Positions 18,878 to 31,230 are shown, numbered from the stretch's first letter. The stretch is 63,808 nt of DNA from Psychrobacter sp. UBA3480 (GCF_002377945.1 NZ_DFQV01000010.1:1826-65633); one strand, 5' to 3'. Translations and numbers: made by a program. Notes: generated from the sequence alone by a model not told the origin.

Positions 18878-19333
18878 ATGGACAAAATCGATCGCCATAT
18901 CTTGGAAGTGCTCCAGAAAGAAGCGCGCTTATCTACGGCGGAACTGTCCGAACGTATAGGGCTGTCGCCGTCTCCTTGCGCGCGACGCCTAAAGCGTTTG
19001 GAGGACGAAGGTTATATAGAAAACTATCAAGCGAACGTCAACAAAGCCAAAGCGGGTATTGCGATGAGTTTCTTTGTGGAAGTCAGTCTCAACAGCCACC
19101 AAGAAGAATCTATTGCAGCCTTCGAACGCGCTCTGTCCAACATGGACGAAGTGATTAATGGACATGTGGTATCGGGTTCTTATGATTATTTGTTAGAAGT
19201 GGTGAGCCCCAATCTCGATGGTTATGAGCGGTTCACACGTAAGCTGCACAAGCTTGCTAGCGTAAAAGACATACACACTCATTTATCGGTGAGAAAGGTA
19301 ATCAATAAGACGACTCTACCTATTTTTGTGTGA
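18878..19333 (+). CDS. Lrp/AsnC-family transcriptional regulator
   Basis: Protein of 151 residues: an N-terminal winged HTH (MDKIDRHILEVLQKEARLSTAEL, SERIGLSPSPCARRLKRLE) and a C-terminal RAM ligand-binding domain (VSGSYDYLLEVVSPNLDGYERF). The order and length match the Lrp/AsnC family. It likely senses an amino acid and controls the divergent EamA-aminotransferase-GST operon. AAAAGG precedes the ATG. Confidence 0.93.
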   Translation: MDKIDRHILEVLQKEARLSTAELSERIGLSPSPCARRLKRLEDEGYIENYQANVNKAKAGIAMSFFVEVSLNSHQEESIAAFERALSNMDEVINGHVVSGSYDYLLEVVSPNLDGYERFTRKLHKLASVKDIHTHLSVRKVINKTTLPIFV

Positions 19334-19400
19334 GATTTTTTTATACCGACTAGCAGTACAATGTCTCGCTCGATCATTCGTGAGTAGCAAGACCCATAAT

Positions 19401-19492
19401 AAGTTCATTTGAACTTGATAGAATCTTGCTATGATAAAGAAGTGTCTGATGATAAGACTTGGACGTTTAGACGGGATGCGGCGGATCAATAG
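19401..19492 (+). pseudogene. More degenerate copy of the yaaA 3' end (relic C)
   Basis: The last 19 codons of yaaA are recognisable in frame (KEVSDDKTWTFRRDAADQ, then TAG at 19490-19492). Roughly 33 further bases upstream match at about two thirds of positions, and the similarity then fades. It has the same orientation as yaaA and relic B but is more diverged, so it is probably older. It lies between the Lrp gene and the type I restriction operon. Confidence 0.7.
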
Positions 19493-19583
19493 GTAGTTTT
19501 TATTATTTACAAATGAATTTATAAATAAAGAAGTATTCAGCTTTATGTTATTAAACTGAATACTTATGGAAGGCTTTAAATTA

Positions 19584-20291
19584 TTATAATGTCAGTCCTG
19601 CACCATTCTTTCTTAACCACTCTTTACGCTCTTGGTAATCTGGCATTACTTTATCAACTTCATTCCAAAATGCTTCCGAGTGGTTACGACAGTGCATGTG
19701 GCATAGCTCATGGACGATTATGTAGTCGATAATTTTTGCTGGTGCCATCATGCACTTCCAATGAAAGTTAAGTGCACCTGAGACACTACAACTGGCCCAA
19801 CGAAAACCCATGTCTCTTACTTTGACTGAAGAGGCTTGTACGCCAGTCTTAGGAGCATAGTAATTTACTCGCTCGGATATACGCTGTAAGCCTTTCTCTA
19901 CATAATAAGCTTCGAATGCTTTTTTGGCGGCATCTGCTCCGCCTCCATCGATTATTTTTCGATTTAAGCAAAAACGACCTTCTTTAAGCTTTAATGACTC
20001 AGTTTGCTGATTTACTAGTGATAAACGGTAAGAGCGACCCAAGTATAAAAATGTCTCACCATTAACCCATTCACGAATAACAGATGTCGCATTTAGATCA
20101 CGCCATTCTGCAAGGTTGCGATAAATCCATAGGCGTTTGCTTTCGACAATCGCATCGACTTGCTCAGGGCTATAATTGAGCGGAGGACGAACCACAATAA
20201 TGCCATTGCGCTCAATCACGATATCTGTGGTTTTTCTATCTGCTCCAGGTAGTAACTGATAATCTATATCTCGGACTCTTCTAGCATTCAC
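19584..20291 (-). CDS. YgjP-like zinc metallopeptidase (M48-related, DUF45)
   Basis: Protein of 235 residues with the zinc motif HELCHMHCRNHSEAFW (H-E-x2-H plus a downstream His) and the family's closing segment MPDYQERKEWLRKNG. An N-terminal beta-rich part precedes it (IIVVRPPLNYSPEQVDAIV). The gene starts inside the end of hsdR (11-base overlap), so it is translationally coupled to the restriction operon. Such YgjP-like genes are often found with type I restriction systems; the role there is not established. Confidence 0.88.
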   Translation of the reverse strand: MNARRVRDIDYQLLPGADRKTTDIVIERNGIIVVRPPLNYSPEQVDAIVESKRLWIYRNLAEWRDLNATSVIREWVNGETFLYLGRSYRLSLVNQQTESLKLKEGRFCLNRKIIDGGGADAAKKAFEAYYVEKGLQRISERVNYYAPKTGVQASSVKVRDMGFRWASCSVSGALNFHWKCMMAPAKIIDYIIVHELCHMHCRNHSEAFWNEVDKVMPDYQERKEWLRKNGAGLTL

Positions 20292-23200
20292 TATTCATCT
20301 CCTCCTTGATACTATTGACTAAAGAATCATGTCTATTTTTAGCCAGCTTCATGATTTCGATGGTAAGGCGTTCTCGGTTTTCTTTTAGTTCTTGGATACC
20401 CGTTAGTGTTAATGCCGTTTTGATTTTGCTACGAGTTTTTTTTTGTTTATTGGGATTATTCCAATAATCGATACTACCGACACTCGATTGTAAGGTTTCC
20501 ACAATAGCTTCCATCACTACTCTCATTTTAGCCTTGTCATCATTGGGGACCTCACCATCTATAAAAGCTTGATTGGCAACATGCTCATAAAAAGTAGTCG
20601 CCTCTCGACTCATACCCTCTTCGCCTTGCTTGCGCCCCTGTATTGTTTCTGTACGCAGTTTTTCAAGCTCTTCAGCGAGCTTTTCCCAATGCTCTTGATA
20701 TTGATCAATTAAGCGCTCGACCTTTTCAGATAAGCTTTTATAAAAACTAGGATCTTCATCGTGGTGCACGGTGCAATGCTTACGAATAGCATGCTCCATC
20801 TCACTGGCTTTAGCTTCAGCATTATCACCTGCATTTTTGTTAAGCTTTTCAATAAAATCATCTGCAAATAACTCAACAGGAGCCACTTTGGGGTTGATAC
20901 CTAGATTCACTAGATGCTCGTTAATCAAATCTTTTACTTTGGCACCAGCATCACCCAAGCTTAGACTAGTATCTTTATAGCGCTCCTTGGTGACATTCAA
21001 TATATACCCTAAACGCTTGGCAGGTACGCGGTATTTATGAGCCGATTTATGAGGCAAAATAATATCTAAGCTCAGCAAAAACTTCTTTAAATACACTTCA
21101 AAGTCAGCACGAATTTTTTCGTCTTTTAATAATTTGACTGCCTCATGTACTACTGCAGCATCTGTTTGTACATCTGGTAACTCACCTTCAATAAACTCAC
21201 GAATTCTTTTTACTTTATACTGCTCAAACAACTGTAAAAGTCGTAGATAACGCTCTTCTAATATAGGCATCTCAGAGGTAATACTTTTTAAGCCATTAGT
21301 CAGTTCTTGTTCCTCGCCAGCTGCTGCATACAAAGTTAAGGCATCTGTTAGATTTTCTGTCAGACCAATATAGTCAACAATATAACCTCTACTTTTCCCT
21401 TTTTTCACGCGGTTAGTACGAGCGATAGCCTGTAATAAAGTATGCTCTCTAAGCTTTTTATCGATATACATGACTTGCTCAATCGGGGCATCAAATCCAG
21501 TCAGTAGCATGTCACAGACAATCAAGAAGGCAATACCTGAATTGGCTTTATCAGGATCTTCCATATCAAATGGTTTACAGAAGTTTTCAACGGCATTCAT
21601 TACGCGCGCTTGTTTGCGCGCTTTGGTGATATAAGAGGCTTCATTGGTACCATCACCTGAAATAACTACTGCTGCTTTTAAAAACTCAACTCGTTTAACC
21701 TGCTCAAAATCGGGCTCCTCTTTCGCTTTCAACATTTCTACATGGGCTTTGAGTGCGGCATGAATAGCCTCTTGATAACGCACGGCGGCAAGCTTTGAGG
21801 AACAGACGACCTGCGCTTTGAATTGGTTAGGGTAAATATGCTCAAGATAATGTTTCACCATGTCTTTAGCAATGGCATTGATACGATTTTCAGCCTCTAG
21901 TATATCGCCTGTTGCGCCATATTTCTTCTTAATGGCGAGCAGCTCCTCGTCAGTACGGTCTTTGAATAGGTTCTCAAAGCTAGTCTCAAACCCATGCTTA
22001 TCGTTGAGCGCATCATCAGAAGTTCGACCTTCATAGAGTATCTGTAATGTAGTGCCATCTCTGACAGCATCCATGAGTTTGTATTGATCTATGTAACTAC
22101 CAAAACGCTTATGAGTTTTTTTGGCACCATGTCGGTCTGTGATTAGCGGCGTTCCAGTAAAGGCAATACGAGCCGCATTGGGAAATGCTTCAAATACATT
22201 GTCGCCTAGATCTGAGCCTTGGGTACGATGAGCCTCATCTATCATCAATAAAATACGTGATGAGTCATTGACGACGCCAAAGGTTTGACTGGTCGGGATC
22301 GCTTGATAGGTGCTTAGCGCCTCTGATACACAGTTAGGCATTGCGGTATCACGTAACTGAAACTTATGTACCATCACCATATTGATATCGGAGCTGTCCG
22401 TCGCTAATTGTTCTCGCAATGCTTTGTTGTTTTCTATAGTGTTTACTCGACCACCGATGATGGTCGCTGTGACGGCAAGCTGATCTTCAAGGTCGACACG
22501 ATCATTGATTAAAAGTATTTTGTAATCGTTTAAATCACGCGAAGCTCTGAGCATGCGCGCTACAAAAACCATAGTCAGACTCTTACCTGAGCCCTGAGTG
22601 TGCCAAACCACGCCACTTTTATCTTCAGCCGTTTCTCCATCGCGCAGGCGCGCAATAATCTTGTTAGCAGCACGGAACTGCTGATAACGACTGACGACTT
22701 TGATACGCGGTCCAGCATCGGTATCCATAAACACCGAACAGTTACGCAGCATTGCCAGTAAGTTCGTTTTATTGAGCATACCATTGATCAGTTGCTGCTG
22801 TTGATTCCAACCTTGGGCGACTTTATCGGGTTGCGGCCATTGGGTTTTCCAAGGGTAAAAATGCTCCTCCCCTGAGGTAATGGTGCCATAGTCAGCTTCA
22901 ATACCGCAGCTACGAATGAGCAGCATTGAAGTGTGAAACAGTCGCGGTTCGCCTTCTTTAAGTCCGTGATCCTTTGTCGCTTTGCGTTTATTCATATAGC
23001 GTTGTAGCTGTACAAAGGCTTCAGCCATAGGATTGGCGCAGGTCGGTCCACCCTTTTTACATTCGATGACGATTAGCGGAATACCATTAACGAATAGCAC
23101 AATATCAGGGACGATAAACTGCTTCACACAGCCTGGAGTATCGATACGAAACTGATTGATAGCATGAAAGGTATTATTCTCTGGATAAGCAAAATCAATG

Positions 23201-23553
23201 AGCTTAACGATTGGGTCTTGCTCACCCGTTATCTCGTTGACATCGACTTGTGATTTGAACAATAGCTTTTGAATGGCTTCATTGGCCTCAAGCAAGGTGC
23301 GATTGGGCTGGCGCAATATCTGATCTTGCAAGTCTTGCAACTGCTTATCCGTGAGCCAAGGCTGCCCGTCAGCAGTGGTATTGATAGCGGCTACGCTTTT
23401 AGCAAAGACCTCAGGCAATAACCACTCACGAAAGTTATAACGCAAACTCTTGCTAGGGTCTCGCGGGATGCCTTCGCCTTGGTCGATACTTAACCAACCT
23501 AATTCCGTCAATTGCTCAAGAAAAGGCTGTTCCACTTCGCTATATTCCGACAT
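20281..23553 (-). CDS. hsdR: Type I restriction endonuclease subunit R
   Basis: Motor and nuclease subunit, 1090 residues. The N-terminal nuclease domain shows VPDIVLFVNG and IVIECKKGG (the D...ExK site). The SF2 translocase follows with Walker A TQGSGKS, the DEAH box in LLMIDEAHRTQ, FTGTPL, and the motif V/VI region LLTGFDAP...QAIARTNR. A helical C-terminal part contacts HsdM. An upstream start at 23574 exists, but the ATG at 23553 ([11 protein letters not shown]) has GAGG at a proper distance and overlaps hsdS by only 14 bases. The frame is intact, so the enzyme is probably active. Confidence 0.95.
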   Translation of the reverse strand: MSEYSEVEQPFLEQLTELGWLSIDQGEGIPRDPSKSLRYNFREWLLPEVFAKSVAAINTTADGQPWLTDKQLQDLQDQILRQPNRTLLEANEAIQKLLFKSQVDVNEITGEQDPIVKLIDFAYPENNTFHAINQFRIDTPGCVKQFIVPDIVLFVNGIPLIVIECKKGGPTCANPMAEAFVQLQRYMNKRKATKDHGLKEGEPRLFHTSMLLIRSCGIEADYGTITSGEEHFYPWKTQWPQPDKVAQGWNQQQQLINGMLNKTNLLAMLRNCSVFMDTDAGPRIKVVSRYQQFRAANKIIARLRDGETAEDKSGVVWHTQGSGKSLTMVFVARMLRASRDLNDYKILLINDRVDLEDQLAVTATIIGGRVNTIENNKALREQLATDSSDINMVMVHKFQLRDTAMPNCVSEALSTYQAIPTSQTFGVVNDSSRILLMIDEAHRTQGSDLGDNVFEAFPNAARIAFTGTPLITDRHGAKKTHKRFGSYIDQYKLMDAVRDGTTLQILYEGRTSDDALNDKHGFETSFENLFKDRTDEELLAIKKKYGATGDILEAENRINAIAKDMVKHYLEHIYPNQFKAQVVCSSKLAAVRYQEAIHAALKAHVEMLKAKEEPDFEQVKRVEFLKAAVVISGDGTNEASYITKARKQARVMNAVENFCKPFDMEDPDKANSGIAFLIVCDMLLTGFDAPIEQVMYIDKKLREHTLLQAIARTNRVKKGKSRGYIVDYIGLTENLTDALTLYAAAGEEQELTNGLKSITSEMPILEERYLRLLQLFEQYKVKRIREFIEGELPDVQTDAAVVHEAVKLLKDEKIRADFEVYLKKFLLSLDIILPHKSAHKYRVPAKRLGYILNVTKERYKDTSLSLGDAGAKVKDLINEHLVNLGINPKVAPVELFADDFIEKLNKNAGDNAEAKASEMEHAIRKHCTVHHDEDPSFYKSLSEKVERLIDQYQEHWEKLAEELEKLRTETIQGRKQGEEGMSREATTFYEHVANQAFIDGEVPNDDKAKMRVVMEAIVETLQSSVGSIDYWNNPNKQKKTRSKIKTALTLTGIQELKENRERLTIEIMKLAKNRHDSLVNSIKEEMNSEC

Positions 23554-24826
23554 GATCAGCCTCGACTTCGTCAACTGTTACTCGTTTTTTACCGGTCAGT
23601 AGATCGTGCATTAGGCCTTGCTTTTGTTTATTCAACTTTTTGTTTTCTGCGTTTAGCGTATCAATTCTACTATTAGCTGCTTTTATTCTAGTTTCTATTT
23701 CTAGTTGTTCATCGATTGAAGGAACTCCTATCGGGTAAGCTTTTAACTGAGTAGAATTTATAGAGGCAAGATTAGTAGATTGTTTTGAGCTTAATATAAA
23801 ATACTTTTTACCAAAATTAGATTCAGACCAAAATGCCAAAAAATAAGGTCGTAAAACATCTCTATCAACACGTACTCTGAACACATGGTTTTGATGTATG
23901 CAGCAGTCAATTTCTCCTTGCCAAACGGTTCCTCGACCAAGTTTATCAAAGTCGCCACCTTCATTCATAAGCACGTCACCAGAAATCAGCATTAATTTAG
24001 ATATTGCTGTTTGACTCACTGTCACTTCTTTTACTTCTGTTAAGTCTAGATAACCATCTTGTACATTGGCAACACGTAAATATGGCACAACAATATTTTG
24101 ATCTGGAGATAACTTTGAATTAAGCGTTATGCCCGACGCTATATCTGAGATATCACCTAGGTTTATAACATCCCATTCCTTAGGAATCCAACCAATCTGA
24201 GTTTCCTGATAAAGCTCAGGCGCTTGGTCACGAGTAGGACGCAGTTTGCCATCAGCTCCAATACCACGAGTAAACAAATCCTGCATTAGCCCTGCTTTAA
24301 TAAGCTGATACTTGGCAATCAAAGCTTCAGTTTTTTCGATGTTTTTATCTATAGATTGTAAAATTGTGGCAATCTTTTTTTGTTCTGGTAACTTATGAAA
24401 TTTAAAAGCAAACCTCCCAAACTCAGATTTGTTTAATATCGGGATTGTTGTTTGTGGTGCTAGATTTTTGAATTTCTCTATATTGTTCAAAATTAAGTAG
24501 TAAATGTACTTAAATTCAAAGTTTTCAAATGGCACTAATGAATTAATTTGCTGGTTGGTTAAACCTGACTTTTCACTAATAGACATTTTCCCTATAGAAC
24601 CAATGCAAGTTACCATTATCGAGTTCTTAGGAATAAGCCTTCCGTATATTAAAGCTTCTTCAGAAACAGTTCTTTCAGTATTTTCACAATATACACTTCC
24701 ATTGAAATCAGCTGGTGAGTAAAAAGGAATTTCTCCAATCCAGAATGCATTATTTTTTGTACTCGGTGTATTGCCTGTAACTATAGAACCTACTTGAGAT
24801 AAGGTGTATGTATTCCAATCACTCAT
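23540..24826 (-). CDS. hsdS: Type I restriction-modification specificity subunit S
   Basis: DNA-recognition subunit of 428 residues with two target-recognition domains. TRD1 is about residues 1-150 and ends with the conserved helix [15 protein letters not shown]...[10 protein letters not shown]2 (about 205-375) begins [16 protein letters not shown] and ends with the second helix, rich in Asn, Lys and Gln, and GLMHDLLTG. The target sequence cannot be read from the protein. It overlaps hsdM by 8 bases and hsdR by 14 bases. Confidence 0.94.
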   Translation of the reverse strand: MSDWNTYTLSQVGSIVTGNTPSTKNNAFWIGEIPFYSPADFNGSVYCENTERTVSEEALIYGRLIPKNSIMVTCIGSIGKMSISEKSGLTNQQINSLVPFENFEFKYIYYLILNNIEKFKNLAPQTTIPILNKSEFGRFAFKFHKLPEQKKIATILQSIDKNIEKTEALIAKYQLIKAGLMQDLFTRGIGADGKLRPTRDQAPELYQETQIGWIPKEWDVINLGDISDIASGITLNSKLSPDQNIVVPYLRVANVQDGYLDLTEVKEVTVSQTAISKLMLISGDVLMNEGGDFDKLGRGTVWQGEIDCCIHQNHVFRVRVDRDVLRPYFLAFWSESNFGKKYFILSSKQSTNLASINSTQLKAYPIGVPSIDEQLEIETRIKAANSRIDTLNAENKKLNKQKQGLMHDLLTGKKRVTVDEVEADHVGI

Positions 24827-27593
24827 AACCCAACTCCATCAAAAACGCTTGCAGTTGCTCAGACGCGGCATCTCGCTCTTGCTCGATAGTCTTTGCCGTC
24901 GTTGCGTACTTTGACCATAAGTTCTCAATCGCTTTGACACAGGCGCGTTGATCTGCTTTTAGATAAGCCTGATAGGTATTCATCAAGGTCCGACGTAAGC
25001 GCTCGATAATCACTATCCGCGCCTCATCCGCTAATATCTTGGCTTTGGCACTGTTGACCAGCTCATCACGGTTAGACTCTATACCTTTGATACTCGCTCT
25101 AATCTCACGTACCTCATCTTCTAGCGCTTTATGACGCTCAAGGCTGTTTGTCATCTGCTGACTGCGCTCATAAGCAAACTGACCTTGATTCATAGCTTCG
25201 GTCAGTAGTGGCGCATACTCTGAGACATGACCGACCTCTGCCGCCAAATCCAGAATCCGCTGACCATTCGCGAATACCGGAACCGTTTGGGTCATGCCTT
25301 CGCTACTGTAGTAGCTCTTTTTACTACCTTTAGGGATTAAATCAGCGACTTTTAATTCATTGTATATATTACCCGCCAGCGCTTTTAGCTCCTTTAGATA
25401 CGCTTTCCATTGCGCATTGATGTCCTTTAGCTCCTCTTTTTTCTGCTTCACCTCATCTGAAGGCAATACACCGCTATCGTCGGTATCCTCAAAATCCTCC
25501 TCATCAGCCGCCACAAACAGCGCTTGTAGCTCTGCTAGTCGAGATTGCGAAGTTTCTAACTCTGCTAGCACCTCAGGGAATTGGCTTTGCAAAATCTCTT
25601 GATCGGGAATCAGCTCAGCGCTCCAACCACTAGCAGCGATAGACTTAAAGTCCGCTTTTAACTCGTCGACATACTTAGCAAAGGCACCGCGTACTTGGAA
25701 TGTGGTCAATAAATCTTGATTGGCTAATTCTTGTTCGATGCTCTCTAATAACTGACTACGCATGACATAGACATTATTACCTTGGACGTCATGTTGGTTC
25801 TCAGGATCAGGAGCTAGTGCTTCGACTACTGGCAAATTAACGTGCCACCATACTTCTAGTTGAGCCATAAACTGAGCGTGTTTAGCAGTGACACTCTGAT
25901 GACTAGTAATGACATCAGCTATCTCACGTTTGTCAGCTATTACTGGCGCTAGATCAATATAAACATCATCTCGCGGGATAAAAATATCATCGCGGAGCTG
26001 CGTATAGTTGGACCAATAGTGCTGTAAGCTGTCTACCTCAGTTATCGGCACGCCGCCATGTAGATGTGCGCGCACATCGTGAGGCTCAGGAGCTGGTGCG
26101 TTATCGACATAACGACGAATGTTGCAGTTATAATCCTCCGCTGCGATTTCTGTATGAGGTACTAATCGCGCATAAGCAGGAATGTCATCACCTGAACGAT
26201 AAGCGTGAATGATCTTATCGATATCTTCAGGGCGTAGATGATTCTGTGCCTTACCTTCACGATACTCACGATCTGCATTAATAAATAACACATGATCCCG
26301 ATCTACAGCACCTGCTTTGTTTATCACCAAAATACAGGCGGGAATACCGGTACCATAGAACAAATTGCTTGGCAAACCGATGACCGCTTCTAAATAACCA
26401 TTATTAATAAAGTGCTTACGAGCTTCACGTTCTTCAGCGCCTCTAAACAATACGCCATGTGGCATAACCGTCGCCACTCGGCCATCATGCTTTAGAACAG
26501 CTATCATATGCTGAACAAACATTAAGTCTGCTTTTTTACCTTTTTCAGGCAACATCACAGGAAAACGACCAGGAAACTTAAGGTTCTTTTTAATGTAGTT
26601 TTGACTAAATGGAGGATTGGCAACCACCCGATCAAAGCGTTTTAGCTCATTGTCTTCGCCTAAATGCTGTGGTTCACGCAACGTATCCTCTTGACGAATA
26701 TCAGCATGAGAAATCCCATGTAACAGCATATTCATCTTACAGATTGACCATGTAGTACCAATCTTTTCTTGGCCATTCAAAGCTATTTCATCGGCGCTGC
26801 CACCATTTTCACGCAAGTAATCGCGCATTTGAATCAGCATGCCACCAGAACCTACCGTCGGATCGTAGACACTCATGCCTTCTTTAGGATCACATATCTC
26901 CACACAAAGTCGCACTACTTCAGCTGGAGTATAGAATTCACCTGCCTTTTTTCCAGCCGAATCAGCGAAGTATTTGATCAGCCACTCATAGGCAGCTCCT
27001 AATAAATCAGGAAACTCAAAATCTTCGTCTTTTAACGGAATCGCTTCAAAGTTCTGTACGAAGTCAGCTAGAGTATCGTCGTCTAGTGTTCGTGAACCGA
27101 TCTTGCGGTTAAAGTTAATACTTTTTAACACGTCTTGTAACGCTTCAGGATTGGCATCTTCAATCGATTCTAAGGCTTTGTTTAAGGTAGTACCGACATT
27201 CTCTTTTACGTGCTTTAAGGCAGGATGTTGAATGGTTACTTTTTTCGGATGACCGTCTATGTCTAAAAGAATATTACCCTCTCGATCCTTTCGAATTGTC
27301 TCTTCAATCCAGCCTTCATTCCAACGCGCGCGTGGCGGCACAAAAAAATACTTGCCCGCGTAATTATCTGGATCATTGAGCTCAATCTCAATGTCTTCAT
27401 CAGACATGCCTTGCGTTTTATATACTGCTCTGAGTTCAACTCTACGTTGATCAAACAAATCACTAGCCCGCTTCAAAAACAGCATACCAAAGATATATTC
27501 TTTATATTCACTAGCATCCATGCTTCCACGTAAATCATCACAGGCGGTAAGTAACAGATATTCAAGGCGCGATAAGGTAAGTTTCTGTGTCAT
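24819..27593 (-). CDS. hsdM: Type I restriction-modification DNA methyltransferase subunit M (long form)
   Basis: N6-adenine methyltransferase subunit, 924 residues. The helical N-terminal domain is followed by the SAM motif DPTVGSGG (244-251) and the catalytic NPPF (326-329), then the typical [10 protein letters not shown] and ACILVINK segments. Beyond about residue 500 there are some 400 further residues rich in charged helices and probable coiled coils. Most HsdM proteins are near 500-550 residues, though a long-form class exists. First gene of the operon hsdM-hsdS-hsdR-ygjP-like. The 291 bases to groEL contain the groEL terminator and probably the hsdM promoter. Confidence 0.94.
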   Translation of the reverse strand: MTQKLTLSRLEYLLLTACDDLRGSMDASEYKEYIFGMLFLKRASDLFDQRRVELRAVYKTQGMSDEDIEIELNDPDNYAGKYFFVPPRARWNEGWIEETIRKDREGNILLDIDGHPKKVTIQHPALKHVKENVGTTLNKALESIEDANPEALQDVLKSINFNRKIGSRTLDDDTLADFVQNFEAIPLKDEDFEFPDLLGAAYEWLIKYFADSAGKKAGEFYTPAEVVRLCVEICDPKEGMSVYDPTVGSGGMLIQMRDYLRENGGSADEIALNGQEKIGTTWSICKMNMLLHGISHADIRQEDTLREPQHLGEDNELKRFDRVVANPPFSQNYIKKNLKFPGRFPVMLPEKGKKADLMFVQHMIAVLKHDGRVATVMPHGVLFRGAEEREARKHFINNGYLEAVIGLPSNLFYGTGIPACILVINKAGAVDRDHVLFINADREYREGKAQNHLRPEDIDKIIHAYRSGDDIPAYARLVPHTEIAAEDYNCNIRRYVDNAPAPEPHDVRAHLHGGVPITEVDSLQHYWSNYTQLRDDIFIPRDDVYIDLAPVIADKREIADVITSHQSVTAKHAQFMAQLEVWWHVNLPVVEALAPDPENQHDVQGNNVYVMRSQLLESIEQELANQDLLTTFQVRGAFAKYVDELKADFKSIAASGWSAELIPDQEILQSQFPEVLAELETSQSRLAELQALFVAADEEDFEDTDDSGVLPSDEVKQKKEELKDINAQWKAYLKELKALAGNIYNELKVADLIPKGSKKSYYSSEGMTQTVPVFANGQRILDLAAEVGHVSEYAPLLTEAMNQGQFAYERSQQMTNSLERHKALEDEVREIRASIKGIESNRDELVNSAKAKILADEARIVIIERLRRTLMNTYQAYLKADQRACVKAIENLWSKYATTAKTIEQERDAASEQLQAFLMELGYE

Positions 27594-27783
27594 TTGATAG
27601 TCTCTAGTTATTGCTTTCTTTAAGTTAAATCTAAAAATTAAAATATTCCAATTTGCATGATAAAACTCTAATATCTTAAAATTGGTTCGCTTTTTTAGTA
27701 GCTGTACTATAGGCTTTTTCCTCGACCAATTTCAACCATCGTTCTACTTATTTGGAGATTAGATCGATTAATAATAGAACAAT

Positions 27784-27818
27784 AAAAAAGCCCCGACTCA
27801 ATGAGTTGGGACTTTTTT
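27784..27818 (-). terminator. Terminator after groEL
   Basis: The A-run and CCCGACTCA pair with TGAGTTGGG (one mismatch-like G-T pair), with a T-run on the minus strand. It lies about 65 bases downstream of the groEL stop. Confidence 0.8.
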
Positions 27819-27884
27819 ATACTTCATCACCTACAACCATCATAGATGGTTTTAAGCTAATGGGACTATCTTAGTAAGTGCAGC

Positions 27885-29540
<1,656 letters not shown>

Positions 29541-29657
29541 TTACTCCACTATTATAAGTATGAGAATACAATTGATTGATTTGATAGTTGCTTATCAAAA
29601 GCGATTATTAGAAACTGCTATCAAAATGTGCTGAGTATAAAATAATACTCAAAAGGA

Positions 29658-29948
29658 CTAGCCTTCTAGCACACCCAATACATCAGACTCTTTCATAATC
29701 AATAGTTCTTCACCGTCAACCTTTACGGTTTGACCAGCATATTGACCGAACAAAACTTTGTCGCCAGCTTTTACATCTAACGCACGAGTTTCACCGTTGT
29801 CACGAACTTGACCATTACCAACTGCAAGCACTTCACCTTGTGAAGGTTTTTCTTGTGCTGAACCAGGAAGCAAGATACCACCAGCTGTCTTTGTTTCTTC
29901 TTCTATGCGGCGGACGACAATACGGTCATGTAAAGGACGAATGTTCAT
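29658..29948 (-). CDS. groES: 10 kDa co-chaperonin GroES
   Basis: Lid of the chaperonin, 96 residues. It starts [14 protein letters not shown]. The mobile loop is around [20 protein letters not shown], and the roof and core strands ([22 protein letters not shown]) are canonical. First gene of the groES-groEL operon, with a sigma-32-like promoter 128 bases upstream. Confidence 0.99.
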   Translation of the reverse strand: MNIRPLHDRIVVRRIEEETKTAGGILLPGSAQEKPSQGEVLAVGNGQVRDNGETRALDVKAGDKVLFGQYAGQTVKVDGEELLIMKESDVLGVLEG

Positions 29949-30075
29949 CGATATGACTCCAAAAGTTGGTTAATAAAATTAAGGGTTTATTTGAATTAAT
30001 GGTCTCAATACCAGTATCTATAAGGAACACTGCCAAAAACAACGCTTTATAGATAAGCCTTGAGCTTGTAACAAA

Positions 30076-30104
30076 AAGTGGGGGCAAGGTGAGTTCGGTT
30101 CAAG
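30076..30104 (-). promoter_or_regulatory. Sigma-32 (RpoH) type heat-shock promoter of groES-groEL
   Basis: On the minus strand CTTGAA (30104-30099) is followed after 14 bases by CCCCCACTT (30084-30076). This is close to the RpoH consensus CTTGAAA-N11-15-CCCCATNT. It lies upstream of groES, as expected for a gammaproteobacterium without a CIRCE element. Confidence 0.75.
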
Positions 30105-30425
30105 TGTAAAGCCCAAAAATTTACAAGATTATTTTACAAAAATTTATCAACCAACATCTCATATCGATGCTTTACGTTTAGTAAGGCCAATATGCTAATC
30201 AAATAAGGACAAGAAGTAGGAATATCTAAAGATATTGACGAGCTGAATTTATATTTTGACCAATACCAAATCAACTATAGAAACATTTGCTACAAGCACT
30301 ACACGAAGCGGTATGACACCACGCTTGAAAATGTAACAGCGTATGACCATTATAGGTCTGGTAAACATAATAAGAACGAACGAAAAAAATTGCTATATCG
30401 GCAATAAATTAATGAAGGGGTATCT
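30105..30425. other. Gene-free stretch between the groES promoter and the DUF3108 gene
   Basis: About 320 AT-rich bases with no recognisable gene. It presumably contains the promoter of the DUF3108 gene. No clear boxes or hairpins were identified. Confidence 0.35.
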
Positions 30426-31205
30426 ATGAGTTTTTCATCAATGCACAAAAAGTCATCAAGCGACAATGTTGATAATGCTAATAACGCAAAACGCAGTCCA
30501 TCTAAATTTTTATCTGCCTTAGTAACAGGCATCAGTATCTCTACCGTTGGAGCTTTGAGTATGACCGCACCTACCCTTGCCAGCGCAAAAACCGTCCAAC
30601 CATCAACTGCCGATTATAGTTTTACCGTTGAGGACAAATACAAAGGCACAGCAACTCGTACGCTAAGCAAATCTGGTAATACGTGGAAATATAATGTCAA
30701 GGCTCGCGTCGCCGGTGTGGCTAGTGCCTCGCAAAACAGTACTTTTACGCTTAATGGTAATAATGTCAGTCCCACGCAGGCAAGCACTACGTACAAACTA
30801 CTTGGCATGGGTCGCACACATAAACTAGACTTTAACCCAAGCAGCAAAAAAGTCACCAGTAACTATAAGGGCAAGTCGACGACTATGAACATGTCGCAAC
30901 AAGCCTTTGATGATTTGAGCCTTGAGGTACAGATTCGTCAGGATTTATTAAACGGTAAGTTCTCTGGTAATTACTACATGGCAAAAAAAGACAAAATCGA
31001 GAAGACGCCATTTAAAAAGTCAGGCAGCACTAAAATTACCGTACCAGCGGGTACCTTTGATACGGTACGTGTTGACCGCGTCCACGATGACGATAGCCGC
31101 TCTACCAGCTTTTGGTTAGCCCCAAGCTTGGACTATATGCCAGTTAAAGTTAGCCAAATTAACGATGGTAAGAAAATGGATTTAGAATTAACTAAGATTA
31201 ATTAA
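30426..31205 (+). CDS. DUF3108 family periplasmic protein
   Basis: Protein of 259 residues. A long polar N-terminus (about 30 residues) precedes a hydrophobic segment (FLSALVTGISISTVGALSM) and a likely signal-peptidase site after ASA. The mature part is beta-rich with the DUF3108 pattern: YSFTVEDKYKGTATRTLS, DDLSLEVQIRQDLL, VPAGTFDTVRVDRV and WLAPSLDYMPVKV. The family is exported and of unknown function. A good GAAGGGG ribosome site lies before the ATG, and a strong hairpin follows. Confidence 0.82.
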   Translation: MSFSSMHKKSSSDNVDNANNAKRSPSKFLSALVTGISISTVGALSMTAPTLASAKTVQPSTADYSFTVEDKYKGTATRTLSKSGNTWKYNVKARVAGVASASQNSTFTLNGNNVSPTQASTTYKLLGMGRTHKLDFNPSSKKVTSNYKGKSTTMNMSQQAFDDLSLEVQIRQDLLNGKFSGNYYMAKKDKIEKTPFKKSGSTKITVPAGTFDTVRVDRVHDDDSRSTSFWLAPSLDYMPVKVSQINDGKKMDLELTKIN

Positions 31206-31230
31206 TCTACTTATCTTGAAAGTTATAAAC

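Noticed and set aside
23554..23574. Longer hsdR start
   Set aside because: No ribosome site fits it, while the ATG at 23553 has GAGG at the right distance and the usual family start.
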